Below, in pieces: positions 52,502 to 61,503 of a DNA stretch of 64,000 bases. Position 1 is the first letter of the stretch; every line of letters begins with the position of its first letter. The stretch spans positions 919,638-983,637 of the forward strand of contig NZ_JAASQR010000002.1 of assembly GCF_011762025.1 (NCBI RefSeq). The letters are read 5' to 3'. The translations under genes and the position numbers were made by a program. A model generated the notes under the pieces. That model was not told the DNA's origin. It did not search any database and saw only the letters and a program-made list of their open reading frames with translations. The stretch is from Sphingobium vermicomposti (GTDB lineage: Bacteria; Pseudomonadota; Alphaproteobacteria; Sphingomonadales; Sphingomonadaceae).

Positions 52502-55500
52502 TTCCGCTCCGTTTTTGCACAATGTCGCTTTCCACAGGCTGAACTGCAATCCCTTCCCGTATCTTATCCTGCATCTGATCGCCTATGCTGTTCTGTATCA
52601 GCGTGGTCGGATCGATGAAGGACTTCGCCGTTCCCAGCAGACCCCGGAAAGGCGCGGCGATTCGCACGTTGAAGATGAAGGGCAGGCCGGTGAAGTTGCC
52701 CGCCAACCCCGCCGGAGCGCTGCCCAACTGCCCCCGGTTCACCCCGTTGAATACGACGTTGGTGACCATTTCGCCGTCCAGTGCGCCATCCATCAGGATG
52801 GTAAGGCATTTATATTGCAGGTTCTTGAGCGCGTCGAATGCCATCCGCCCCATGACGCCCAACTGCTGATTGGACACCGCGCCGACATAGGACAGCGTGC
52901 CGGACTGGAGATTGGGATCGCAGGGGATGGACGGCAACACGCCTTCAGGCATGATCAGTGGCGGCATGCCCTGTTGCCGGGCCACCAGCACGCCTCCGGC
53001 CACGCGACCGCCCTCTGCGTTGAAAATGAGCGGCATGATCCCGTCGAACGTGCCTGTCGCCGAAATATCCTTGAAGTCCATCGCCTGGATGAACGCGCCC
53101 GCATCCAGGCCGATAACCCGGAACGTCAGATATCGGTCGACATCCGCGCCGAAATCCATGGTCGTGGGCAGTAATTCCAGACGCCCACCGGAAAATGGCC
53201 AGCCACCCCCCTCAATCCGCACATGCTGGCCCGCCTCCAGCCGATAGCGGACCACCCCGTCGCGCGCCTCCACACCCGGATTTACCGACGCCATCCGCAA
53301 TTCCTGCCCCGGAGCACTGACCAGCCCCAACAGGTCAACGAACCGCAGCTCACCCGACAACCCTTCCACCGGGCCGAACGCCGCCGCAAGGCTGGCGTTG
53401 TCCGTCCTGAAGATGCCATCACTGCTGACGTCCGATCCGATCCAGCGGATATGACCCTGCCCCGTGACGGTCGCCTTCACATTGGCGATGACGCCCAACG
53501 CCAGACGGGTGACCTCTTCAGGTTGCAATTCTGGCCCGAACACAAGGCCCGGCACATCAAGGTCGGCCTTGCCCCGACCGCTGGACAGATCATGCGTGAT
53601 ATCGGCGCGCGCGACCAGTGCGTCATTGCGCGGCACCCGCATTGATCCGGTCGCGGCAATGCGTCCGTCCTTCAGCGCCAATTGGAAATCTGGCACAGTC
53701 AATGGTTGGAATCGTCCAGGGGATTGGGCATCGCGAACCATGACCTTGGCAGCGAGCTTCAAAGCGCCGCCAGCGAAGCTCCAATCGCCCGTTCCATCCT
53801 CGACTATCAGGGGTACGGTGCCAATCTTGCCCCCAGCTCCGCTCAACGTCCCGCCTAACCCCTTGGCGGACGATCGGCCTTCCAACGCCTCAGCGCTCAA
53901 CCGGACCGGCGATTCCCCCGCACCGATCAGCAGCTGCGCACGCGAAAGCGCGAATCCTCCCTGTCCCAGAAGCACGCGCGCGCGATCAGCAGACAGCCGC
54001 ATCGGATTGTCGCCGCTGCTACCCGTCAGTGCCAGCTGCCGGATCTCCGCGCCGCCCCGGATGCCGCCCGGTCCGGTCGCGAACAACGCTCCATCGACCG
54101 GACACAAAATCTGACGCGTGCGGCCAATGGCAAAGCTGCCATATTTCGCCTCTGTCAGCGACAGTGGCATGCAGCGCCTGTTGATCGCGACGGAACCGCC
54201 CGCCGTCACCTGCCCTTCGACAGGCACGGTCAGCCCGCGCAATCGGCCATCCGGCAAAGGCCCGTCCAGCCGCAATGTGGTGGCAAAGCGCGTGTCGCCA
54301 TGCGGGCCTGCGCTGAAACGGACCGGCTCAATCGAAAGCCGGGCATCCTGCGCCGCATAGCTGTCCACGAACAATTGCCCGCCAAAACCCCCACCAGGCC
54401 GACGGGCAAGGCGCAACGCCGCCTTCGGCAACCCGCCGCCCTCGGTCGTCAGCGCCCCTTCCAGCGCCCAATCCACCGCTGCACCGGCTTTGCCCGGCCA
54501 GGCGACGGTGATGCGCCCGTCTCCGGGAATGGCGGCCCTTGCGCCGCTGCGCGCTTCGAAGCGCACCCCACTCAGGACTACGCTGCCCCCCTGCCCGCGC
54601 TGCGCAAAGGCAACCGTGCTTTGCAGCACATTCGCGTCGCCTGCCCGGCGCACGGCATCGGCCAGGCGATTGGTCAGCGGGCCTACGGGCGTGCCGCTGG
54701 TGGACTGCCGTAATCGGGCCAGGGGATCACGACCGGCGAGGCGCAACTGCCGCGCCGAAAGCCGCCCCTGCACCCGCGCTCCATCGTCGCCAATCTGCCA
54801 GCCGCCGCTAAACTCCGTCCGCCCTGCTAACGCCCCCACGCCTGACAGTTGGTCAGCGCCAATCCGCGCACGGCCCGCCATGGCCTTGGCCGAACCGTCA
54901 AAATCGATCCGCCCGCCCGGCTGCGCCAATACTAATCCACTGGACCGCAGCGCTTCACCCGAAAGCGTCACATGGCCCGCCCAACTGTCCAGCGCCTTGC
55001 CGAACCATATGTCCATATCGGCGACGGGCTTTGCGATCGCGGTGTCCGCATCCGGGCATCCGAGCGCCGCCGCCCTTGCCGGTCCGGTAAGGTGCGGTCG
55101 CCCGCCGCGCATGGCCAGGTTCAGGTTGGCCGTCGCTTCGGTCATGCCGCACCCGGCAAAGCGCGCGCGCGGCATGGCAGCGGTGATCTTGCCGCGAAAG
55201 CCCGATGTTAAATTACCCTTGCCATCGACCTGCATGCCAATCGGGCCAGCATCGGTATCCAACCGGACGCGCGCGTCGGACAGGCCCAGAACGATGTCGG
55301 GCACGCTGAACGGCGTGGTCGATGCGGGGTCACGGAACTTGTCCAGTTCCCCCAATCGCAAGACGGAATCGCGATAGGATCCGCGCAGCCGCACGCCCCC
55401 CGCCCTGACCGCCGCCACATGAGGGGACAGGCTGGTAAAGGCGATGTCGACTTCGACCCACCGCGCCGTCAGGTCAGGATTGGCAGGATCGCCCAGAACG

Positions 55501-55715
55501 ATATTTTCGATCCGCTGGGTCCGCAGCCCAACCTCCTTCAGGTCGTAGCTGGCCTGAACGCCGCGCCGGTTCATCTCTCGCCCGATGAAATTTTCCGCGA
55601 TCGGCGCGCGTTGGGTCCACAGCGCGATCAGCACCAGCGCCAGCGAGCCTGTTCCCACGCCCAGCCAGCGCAGCCATGCCCGGCGAACGTCCATTTCGCC
55701 GCCTTCATCTTCCAT
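52335..55715 (-). CDS. ydbH: YdbH-family AsmA-like envelope bridge protein
   Basis: YdbH is an AsmA-like protein thought to carry phospholipid from inner to outer membrane, redundant with TamB and YhdP in E. coli. The 1,126-residue product has an N-terminal anchor (GTGSLALVLIALWTQ), long beta-groove repeats and the family C-terminal region (GGVLVARQQGMPPLIMPEGV, NTVVFNGVNRGQ-like NVVFNGVNRGQLGS, GLPFIFNVRIAAPFRGLLGT). The last 55 codons lie over ynbE in another frame and look unconserved (Arg/Gln-rich), so the frame may simply lack an earlier stop. Start uncertain between 55715 and 55694. It is divergent from radC. Confidence 0.85.
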   Translation of the reverse strand: MEDEGGEMDVRRAWLRWLGVGTGSLALVLIALWTQRAPIAENFIGREMNRRGVQASYDLKEVGLRTQRIENIVLGDPANPDLTARWVEVDIAFTSLSPHVAAVRAGGVRLRGSYRDSVLRLGELDKFRDPASTTPFSVPDIVLGLSDARVRLDTDAGPIGMQVDGKGNLTSGFRGKITAAMPRARFAGCGMTEATANLNLAMRGGRPHLTGPARAAALGCPDADTAIAKPVADMDIWFGKALDSWAGHVTLSGEALRSSGLVLAQPGGRIDFDGSAKAMAGRARIGADQLSGVGALAGRTEFSGGWQIGDDGARVQGRLSARQLRLAGRDPLARLRQSTSGTPVGPLTNRLADAVRRAGDANVLQSTVAFAQRGQGGSVVLSGVRFEARSGARAAIPGDGRITVAWPGKAGAAVDWALEGALTTEGGGLPKAALRLARRPGGGFGGQLFVDSYAAQDARLSIEPVRFSAGPHGDTRFATTLRLDGPLPDGRLRGLTVPVEGQVTAGGSVAINRRCMPLSLTEAKYGSFAIGRTRQILCPVDGALFATGPGGIRGGAEIRQLALTGSSGDNPMRLSADRARVLLGQGGFALSRAQLLIGAGESPVRLSAEALEGRSSAKGLGGTLSGAGGKIGTVPLIVEDGTGDWSFAGGALKLAAKVMVRDAQSPGRFQPLTVPDFQLALKDGRIAATGSMRVPRNDALVARADITHDLSSGRGKADLDVPGLVFGPELQPEEVTRLALGVIANVKATVTGQGHIRWIGSDVSSDGIFRTDNASLAAAFGPVEGLSGELRFVDLLGLVSAPGQELRMASVNPGVEARDGVVRYRLEAGQHVRIEGGGWPFSGGRLELLPTTMDFGADVDRYLTFRVIGLDAGAFIQAMDFKDISATGTFDGIMPLIFNAEGGRVAGGVLVARQQGMPPLIMPEGVLPSIPCDPNLQSGTLSYVGAVSNQQLGVMGRMAFDALKNLQYKCLTILMDGALDGEMVTNVVFNGVNRGQLGSAPAGLAGNFTGLPFIFNVRIAAPFRGLLGTAKSFIDPTTLIQNSIGDQMQDKIREGIAVQPVESDIVQKRSGNEKRNDLGNRFCRAGFGGMHPSQGTGQADRNQPERQGSAGSRRPPTARRSGPYPE

Positions 55716-55828
55716 GACTATGGCCAACCCCGGCTTTCCAAGCTTAAATCCGTAACGGCTTCATAACGTCCAACCGTTCCTAAATATCCTTGCCCCTGTT
55801 TTGTCCAACGCATAGCGTCGCTGGCTGA

Positions 55829-56542
55829 ATGGGGGATGATAGAGCGTTGTCGGAAAAAGAAGAAAAGGCAAGCCATGACGGCGTGGGCCATCGCGCACGG
55901 CTGCGGCAGAAGCTTGCGGAAAGCGGCGGAGAGGCGCTGCACGACCATGAACTGATCGAATATCTGCTGGCGCTCGCCATTCCACGCCGCGACACAAAGC
56001 CGCTGGCCAAGGCACTGCTGCGGGAATTCGGCGGCATCGGCGGGCTGATGACCGCCGACTGGCAATCGATCGCGCGGGTGCAGGGGATGGGCGACACCAG
56101 CATCGCCGCGATCAAGATTGTGCAGGCCACCCTGCTCAGGATGTTGCGAAGCAGCGTCGCGGAAAAACCGATCCTCGCCAGTTGGCAGGCGCTGCTCGAC
56201 TATCTGCGCGCCGACATGGCCTTCCTGACCGTCGAACGCGTGCGCGTGTTGCATCTCAACAGCCGCAACATGCTGATCCGCGACGAGCATATGGGCGACG
56301 GATCGATCGATCAGGCAGCCATCTACACGCGCGAAGTGATCCGCCGTGCGATCGACCTCGGCTCGTCGGCCCTGATCCTGGTGCACAATCATCCCAGCGG
56401 ATCGCCCGACCCCAGCCGCCAGGACATTGAAATAACGCGGCAGATCGCCGAAGCCGGAAAAAGGCTCAACATCGCGGTCCACGACCATATCATCATCGGG
56501 TCGCAGGGGCATAGCAGCCTGCGCGCGATGGGCCTGCTCTGA
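55829..56542 (+). CDS. radC: RadC family JAB-domain protein
   Basis: RadC proteins carry a JAB/MPN metalloprotease-like domain; their role in DNA repair is uncertain. The 237-residue product has a helix-hairpin-helix region (EFGGIGGLMTADWQSIARVQ) and the JAMM motif: Glu in RDEHMGDGS is less clear, but HNHPSGSPDPSRQDIEITRQ supplies the metal-binding His-x-His and Asp. ATG 55829 lacks a good ribosome-binding site; a TTG at 55847 with GGGGGA upstream is an alternative. It faces the helicase gene with a hairpin between. Confidence 0.92.
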   Translation: MGDDRALSEKEEKASHDGVGHRARLRQKLAESGGEALHDHELIEYLLALAIPRRDTKPLAKALLREFGGIGGLMTADWQSIARVQGMGDTSIAAIKIVQATLLRMLRSSVAEKPILASWQALLDYLRADMAFLTVERVRVLHLNSRNMLIRDEHMGDGSIDQAAIYTREVIRRAIDLGSSALILVHNHPSGSPDPSRQDIEITRQIAEAGKRLNIAVHDHIIIGSQGHSSLRAMGLL

Positions 56543-56621
56543 ACGCTTCGAGGTTTAGAGCCGAATCAGGTGGCTTCACCTGCTGGCGGGAGGAACGCGA
56601 TTAAAGCTGATGCCAGCGCAA

Positions 56622-56644
56622 CCGATCCGAAGCTATCGGATCGG
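56622..56644. terminator. Hairpin between convergent radC and helicase genes
   Basis: CCGATCCGA and TCGGATCGG form a perfect 9-bp stem with an AGCTA loop, followed by ATTCTT on the plus strand. It probably ends radC transcription; the T-tract is weak and the minus strand has none. Confidence 0.5.
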
Positions 56645-56652
56645 ATTCTTCC

Positions 56653-58065
56653 CTAGCCCTGAAAACCGAAAGACAGGAATTCAGGCACCGGCCCGTTCCA
56701 TCCTTCGTCCGGTCCATCACCCACCGGCTCCGGCCTGCGGGCACGAGCGCCATTGTTTTCAGCGCGAGCGGCACGAGGTTCGTCCCGTTTCCGTTCGTCC
56801 TGTTTCCGTTCGTCACGAACTGGTTCATCGCGCGCGCGCTCTTCACGGTTGCGTTCACCGGCACGATCATCCTTGCGGCTGTCCCTGCGCCGTCCCCGAT
56901 CGCTCCTGCCTTCTTCAGCCGGGGCTGATGTTGGCGCAGCCGCTGCTGCTGTCGGGGCATCGATCATCTCGATCTTCTGCCCGATCAGCTTCTGGATATT
57001 GTCGATCGCCTCGGCATCTTCCGGCGTTACGAAAGTGATGGCCACCCCAGACGCGCCCGCGCGCCCGGTCCGACCGATGCGGTGAACATAATCGTCAGGA
57101 TGCCAGGGAGCGTCGAAGTTGAAGACGTGGCTGACCCCCTTGATGTCCAGGCCCCGCGCCGCAACATCTGACGCCACCAATATGCTCACCGTACCGGCGC
57201 GGAACCGCTCCAGTTCGGCGATGCGCGCCGACTGGTCGATGTCGCCGTGGATTTCACCCGACTTGAAGCCATGGCTTTGAAGGCTTTTGTTGAGTTCGCG
57301 CACGGTGGTCTTGCGATTGCAGAAGATGACGGCGCTCTGCACCTCCTCTGCCTTCAGCATTGCGCGCAGAGCGTCGCGCTTCTTGCGCGAATCGACCTTC
57401 ACCAGTCTCTGGGTGATATTGGTGGAAGCCGTTGCGGGCCGCGCCACCTCAATCGATTTGGGATTGGACAGGAAACGGTCAGCCAGCTTCTTGATCGGGG
57501 CCGGCATGGTCGCGGAAAACAGCAATGTCTGCCGCTGTGCTGGCAGCTTGGTGCAGATTTCCTCGATATCCGGGATGAAGCCCATGTCGAGCATGCGGTC
57601 GGCTTCGTCGATGACCAGCATCGAGCAGCCGTTGAGGAGTATCTTGCCGCGCTGGAACAGGTCCATCAGGCGTCCGGGCGTGGCGATCAATACGTCGACG
57701 CCCTTTTCCAGCGCCCTTACCTGATCGCCCATCTGGACGCCGCCGATCAGCAGCGCCATCGAAAGCTTGTGATATTTACCGTATTTCTCGAAATTCTCGG
57801 CCACCTGCGCCGCCAATTCGCGCGTCGGTTCCAGGATCAGCGATCGCGGCATCAGCGCGCGGGCGCGGCCATGCGCCAGAATGTCGATCATCGGCAGGAC
57901 AAAGCTGGCCGTCTTGCCCGTCCCTGTCTGGGCGATGCCGATAATGTCCTTCATCATCAGCACGGGCGGGATCGCCTGGGCCTGAATTGGCGTGGGCGTG
58001 TCATATCCGGCCTCATTCACGGCCTTCAATAATTCATCGGAAAGGCCGAGATCGGCAAAAGTCAT
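56653..58065 (-). CDS. DEAD-box RNA helicase, RhlE-like
   Basis: This ATP-dependent RNA helicase remodels structured RNA, for instance in ribosome assembly or mRNA decay. The 470-residue protein shows the Q motif (GYDTPTPIQAQAIP), AQTGTGKT, PTRELAAQ, TPGRLMD, DEAD in VIDEADRMLDMGF, SAT, and in the second domain VASDVAARGLDI and HRIGRTGRAG. The C-terminal tail (about residues 385-455) is highly charged, with DERKQDERKRDEP-like repeats, which usually binds RNA non-specifically. RhlE is the closest type. The start is the first ATG of the conserved MTFADLGLS. Confidence 0.93.
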   Translation of the reverse strand: MTFADLGLSDELLKAVNEAGYDTPTPIQAQAIPPVLMMKDIIGIAQTGTGKTASFVLPMIDILAHGRARALMPRSLILEPTRELAAQVAENFEKYGKYHKLSMALLIGGVQMGDQVRALEKGVDVLIATPGRLMDLFQRGKILLNGCSMLVIDEADRMLDMGFIPDIEEICTKLPAQRQTLLFSATMPAPIKKLADRFLSNPKSIEVARPATASTNITQRLVKVDSRKKRDALRAMLKAEEVQSAVIFCNRKTTVRELNKSLQSHGFKSGEIHGDIDQSARIAELERFRAGTVSILVASDVAARGLDIKGVSHVFNFDAPWHPDDYVHRIGRTGRAGASGVAITFVTPEDAEAIDNIQKLIGQKIEMIDAPTAAAAAPTSAPAEEGRSDRGRRRDSRKDDRAGERNREERARDEPVRDERKQDERKRDEPRAARAENNGARARRPEPVGDGPDEGWNGPVPEFLSFGFQG

Positions 58066-58188
58066 TCAGTTGTCCGGGACAGGAGGCTTACCGCCAAGCG
58101 CGAATGCACGACGGAAATTGGGCGGGTCCTTGGGGAAATATCGCTATCTTGTCAAGGAAATCGAACAGGCGCAGGGGAAAACAGGGCG

Positions 58189-58623
58189 TCAATCATCCCC
58201 TTTTACAGGCACCAGCCGCTTGAAACCGTCAATGCCGCAACTCAGCCCGCTGCGCGCCTGCAACGCATCCCTGCCTGAACAAAGCGACCCGTCGTCGTCC
58301 GGCTCCACATAAAAGCCGGAATAAAATCCCGTCGAATGGCATCCGCTTTCCAGCTTCGCACGATAACGGTGATTGTCGGCCAGCAGCAGATCGACGCCAT
58401 TGTCGACCACGACGCTGGCCGATTGTATCGATCGCAGCGCGACGCAACGCGGCCCCTTTTTTTCCTTCCACTTGTGCCGGGCATCAGGAACGATGCGCGC
58501 GGGCGTCCGGCCCTTCCTGACCATCGGAACGCGAATGATGACTCGTTGCTGGATCGTCAATTGCGCGAACTGCACAGGCTCTCCCGAAGGCGCGACAAGA
58601 AGCAGCAGGACGGAATGAAACAA
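58189..58623 (-). CDS. Secreted protein of unknown function
   Basis: From a TTG at 58623 (AAGGGG 7 bases upstream) the product has 144 residues and a short hydrophobic start (FHSVLLLLVAPSGE). A beta-rich body contains VQFAQLTIQQRVIIRVPMVR, KKGPRCVALRSIQSASVVVD and CHSTGFYSGFYVEPDDDGSL. Four or more cysteines suggest an oxidised periplasmic domain. An ATG at 58686 gives a longer version without a good signal. I do not recognise the family. Reading frame and codon use look real. It is divergent from the FAD-dependent dehydrogenase gene. Confidence 0.65.
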   Translation of the reverse strand: MFHSVLLLLVAPSGEPVQFAQLTIQQRVIIRVPMVRKGRTPARIVPDARHKWKEKKGPRCVALRSIQSASVVVDNGVDLLLADNHRYRAKLESGCHSTGFYSGFYVEPDDDGSLCSGRDALQARSGLSCGIDGFKRLVPVKGDD

Positions 58624-58697
58624 ATCGGACCCCTTTTGAGATATGCTAATGCGCAATGGTTGAACGGTCCATGAATTCCGGAGCATAAGCCGATCCC

Positions 58698-60137
58698 ATG
58701 ATTGGACAGGACATTATCGATCGGTTCCGGGTGATCCTGGGCGACAAGGGCGTCATCACGGACGCATCGGACATAGCGCCCTGGCTGACCGATTGGCGCG
58801 GTCGCTTTCACGGCCATGCGGCTGCGATTCTGCAACCCGATTCGACGGAGCAGGTGGCCAGAACGGTCGCTCTGGCGGCGAAGATCGGCGTGCCTCTCGT
58901 CCCCCAGGGGGGCAACACGTCAATGGTGGGAGGGGCGACACCCCCGCCCGACGGATCGGCGCTCATCCTCTCCCTGCGGCGGATGAACCGCATCCGCTCA
59001 CTGCGCGCTGAGGATAATCTCGCCATCTGCGAAGCGGGCGTGATCCTGGCAAACCTGCATGACGCCGCCGATCAGGCGGGCCGCCGCTTCCCCCTCAGCC
59101 TAGGCGCAAAAGGATCGGCGACGATTGGCGGGCTCATATCGACCAATGCGGGCGGCACGCAGGTACTGCGGCACGGCACGATGCGCGCCCTGGTGGATGG
59201 GGTGGAAGCCGTCCTGCCCGATGGCGGCATCTTTGACGGCCTCGATGCGCTGAAGAAGGACAATCGGGGATATGACGTCCGACAGCTGCTGATCGGCGCG
59301 GAAGGGACTTTGGGGATTATCACGGCGGCGTCATTGCGCCTGGTTCCCGCCATCGCCGCCCGCGCAGTCGGCTGGGCCGGCGTACAGTCGCCAGCCGATG
59401 CGCTTGCCCTCCTGCGCCACGCCGAAGCCCATTTGGGCAACAGCGTCGAAGGATTTGAGGTAATCGCCGACGATGGGCTAGGCCATGTCCTGTCCCACAT
59501 TCCGGGCACGCGCTGTCCCATTCAAACACGCACGCCCTGGCATGTCCTCATCGAAGTGGATCATGACAGCGACCGGCGACCCGGACCGGTCGAACGGCTG
59601 GAATCGGCTCTGGCAGACGCGCTGGAACAGGGGATCATCATGGACGCCGCCATCGCCGCCAACGAAGCCCAGGCGGAAGCATTCTGGCGTATCCGCGAAT
59701 CCCTGTCGGAGGCGGAGCGTGCGCAAGGACCCGCGCTGCAATATGATGTCAGCGTGCCGGTCGCCCGGATGCCCGCATTCATGACGGATGCCGCCGCAGC
59801 GGCGCAGCGGGCTTTCCCCGGCACTACCGCCTCCTCCTTTGGTCATCTGGGCGACGGCAATGTCCATTTCCATGTGCGCGCGCCTGTCGGCACAACCGAT
59901 GGCCCGGCCTGGATCGCGGCGCAGGGGCCCGCCATCAACGCCTTCGTCCATGACGCGGTCGTCGCTGCGGGCGGCTCCATTTCGGCAGAACATGGCATCG
60001 GCCAGATGAAAAGGGCAGAACTTGGCCGACTGTCCAGCCCCGCCCGCCTGACCGCCCTGCGCGCGATCAAGGCGGCGTTCGACCCTCATGGCATCATGAA
60101 CCCGGACAAGTTGATCCCCCGGCCCGACGAAGGCTGA
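58698..60137 (+). CDS. FAD-binding 2-hydroxyacid dehydrogenase (GlcD/D2HGDH type)
   Basis: The 479-residue flavoprotein belongs to the VAO/PCMH family, which oxidises D-2-hydroxyacids such as D-lactate, glycolate or D-2-hydroxyglutarate. The FAD-binding domain has VPQGGNTSMVGGATPP and GSATIGGLISTNAGGTQVLR, then IGAEGTLGIITAASLRLVP. The C-terminal oxidase domain has the metal/substrate motifs FGHLGDGNVHFHV and SAEHGIGQMKRAELG. It ends NPDKLIPRPDEG. The overall pattern is closest to D-2-hydroxyglutarate/D-lactate dehydrogenases; the exact substrate cannot be read from sequence. No glcE/glcF partner is next to it. Confidence 0.88.
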   Translation: MIGQDIIDRFRVILGDKGVITDASDIAPWLTDWRGRFHGHAAAILQPDSTEQVARTVALAAKIGVPLVPQGGNTSMVGGATPPPDGSALILSLRRMNRIRSLRAEDNLAICEAGVILANLHDAADQAGRRFPLSLGAKGSATIGGLISTNAGGTQVLRHGTMRALVDGVEAVLPDGGIFDGLDALKKDNRGYDVRQLLIGAEGTLGIITAASLRLVPAIAARAVGWAGVQSPADALALLRHAEAHLGNSVEGFEVIADDGLGHVLSHIPGTRCPIQTRTPWHVLIEVDHDSDRRPGPVERLESALADALEQGIIMDAAIAANEAQAEAFWRIRESLSEAERAQGPALQYDVSVPVARMPAFMTDAAAAAQRAFPGTTASSFGHLGDGNVHFHVRAPVGTTDGPAWIAAQGPAINAFVHDAVVAAGGSISAEHGIGQMKRAELGRLSSPARLTALRAIKAAFDPHGIMNPDKLIPRPDEG

Positions 60138-60252
60138 ACGACCGGGACAAAGCGATTGCCTGTCCGGGCCAACGCCATTATCGCCTTCACCAGTTTTCAG
60201 GCAGGCGGCGCGCGGTTCGATGCGCCTCTTCATAAGGATTGGAATACGCATC

Positions 60253-61041
60253 ATGGCAAGCGCGCCCGGCAACAACCTCCCGGTTTTCTACAATGATCTC
60301 ATTCCGCTGAGCAGCGTCGATCATGCCGGATATCGCAGCCGCACCCTCGATTCCGCGCCCTTCCTCGCTACGCACCATGCCGTGCCGCTGACCGTCGATG
60401 AATTTGTCAGCGCCCAGCGATTCCTGCCCATCATCTTTTCCGCCGGGGACGAACCCGTGCCGCTGGCGCTGATGGGCCTCAACGAAGGCGTCAACACCTT
60501 CGTCGACGACCAGGGCAAGCTGCGCGGCCCGTCCTACGTACCGGCCTATGTTCGCCGCTATCCCTGGATGCTGGCAAAGCTCCGTCCCGACAGCGATGAA
60601 CTGTCGCTCTGCTTCGACCCGACCAGCGAAGCGCTGGGCGCGTTCGAAGATGGTCAGGCGCTGTTTGAAGACGGCAAACCCAGCGACCTGATCCAGGGCG
60701 TTCTTAAATTCTGTGAAGATTTTGAACAGGCCGCCGGTCGCACCGGCCAGTTCATGAAGGACCTCAAGGACCTCGACCTGCTGATGGACGGTGAAGTCGC
60801 CATTCAGGTGCCCGGCAATGAACAGCCCTTCGTATATCGCGGCTTCCGCATGGTGAATGAAGAAAAGCTGCGCGACATGCGGGGCGATCAACTGCGCAAA
60901 ATCAGCCAGAACGGCATGCTGCCTCTCATCTATGCGCATCTCTTTTCGTTGCAGCTGATGCGTGAGCTGTTTGAGGCGCAGGTTACGCAAGGCAAAGGCC
61001 CGGTCTCCGTCACCCCCGCGCCAGAGCCTGCACAGGCCTGA
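60253..61041 (+). CDS. SapC family protein
   Basis: The 262-residue protein matches the SapC family common in Sphingomonadales and Caulobacterales. Motifs are NDLIPLSSVDHAGYR, VPLTVDEFVSAQRFLPIIFS, PSYVPAYVRRYPWMLAKL and QFMKDLKDLDLLMDGEVAIQ. In other genomes such genes often lie beside TonB-dependent receptors; here they do not. The name comes from S-layer/SapC similarity; the biochemical role is unknown, and there is no signal peptide. ATG 60253 gives the family start; an upstream in-frame ATG at 60220 is less likely. Confidence 0.85.
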   Translation: MASAPGNNLPVFYNDLIPLSSVDHAGYRSRTLDSAPFLATHHAVPLTVDEFVSAQRFLPIIFSAGDEPVPLALMGLNEGVNTFVDDQGKLRGPSYVPAYVRRYPWMLAKLRPDSDELSLCFDPTSEALGAFEDGQALFEDGKPSDLIQGVLKFCEDFEQAAGRTGQFMKDLKDLDLLMDGEVAIQVPGNEQPFVYRGFRMVNEEKLRDMRGDQLRKISQNGMLPLIYAHLFSLQLMRELFEAQVTQGKGPVSVTPAPEPAQA

Positions 61042-61119
61042 ATTTACAAAGATTGACGAAATAACAGATAGTTGCGGCAAAAGGTTGTGACTCGCCACTT
61101 GAAAGGCGGTCAGGCCTCG

Positions 61120-61246
61120 TCTATCTTTCAAACATACGGCGCACCTGCCCCCCTTTCGGGTGTGTCGTATGGGCGCCTCTCCTTTTGGGAAGGCGTCTCC
61201 TCCCTGAACCTTGGCCACCCCGTGCGGATGCATGGGGTGGTTTTTT
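61120..61246 (+). ncRNA. Candidate small RNA with anti-Shine-Dalgarno-like loop
   Basis: Two successive hairpins (CATACG...CGTATG at about 61132-61171, and GCGCCT...AGGCGT at about 61173-61196) are followed by an unpaired TCTCCTCCCTGAACC and a strong terminator hairpin with six T. The CUCCUCCC word is complementary to ribosome-binding sites, a feature of several alphaproteobacterial sRNA families. A protein frame across the region has no codon support. The 5' end is unknown; a TTGACG at 61052 could belong to its promoter or to a longer transcript. It might also be only the 3' UTR of the SapC gene. Confidence 0.45.
61215..61246 (+). terminator. Rho-independent terminator
   Basis: A 9-bp stem (CCACCCCGT with ATGGGGTGG, one G-T pair) with an 8-base loop is followed by TTTTTT. 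It ends transcription from the SapC gene and the candidate small RNA, 88 bp before tRNA-Glu. Confidence 0.85.
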
Positions 61247-61334
61247 ATGAGCGCCCTGCAACCGGGGTTTTCCTTGACGACGCCCTACCCTCCCCCTAAA
61301 CGCCAGCGCCTGCCAACCGCCCAACGCGGTCAGT

Positions 61335-61409
61335 GGCCCCTTCGTCTAGCGGTTAGGACGCGGCCCTCTCACGGCTGAAACACGGGTTCGATTCCCGTAG
61401 GGGTCACCA
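61335..61409 (+). tRNA. tRNA-Glu(CTC)
   Basis: The cloverleaf is complete: acceptor stem GGCCCCT/AGGGGTC, D arm GTC...GAC, anticodon stem CGGCC/GGCTG with loop CTCTCAC (anticodon CTC, Glu), T arm around GGGTTCGATTCCC and an encoded CCA at 61407-61409. A tyrosine integrase follows at once, so the 3' end is the likely attachment site. Confidence 0.95.
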
Positions 61410-61503
61410 TTCGGGCATAAACGCCTGAACGCGCTGGATTTACGTCCTCTTTACCCGTCATGTGTACAGAAATTGGGTACAGAACGACGTGAAGAAGACC
61501 ACC

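Noticed and set aside
61072..61299. 75-codon frame downstream of the SapC gene
   Set aside because: It runs through two hairpins and a terminator; no codon bias.
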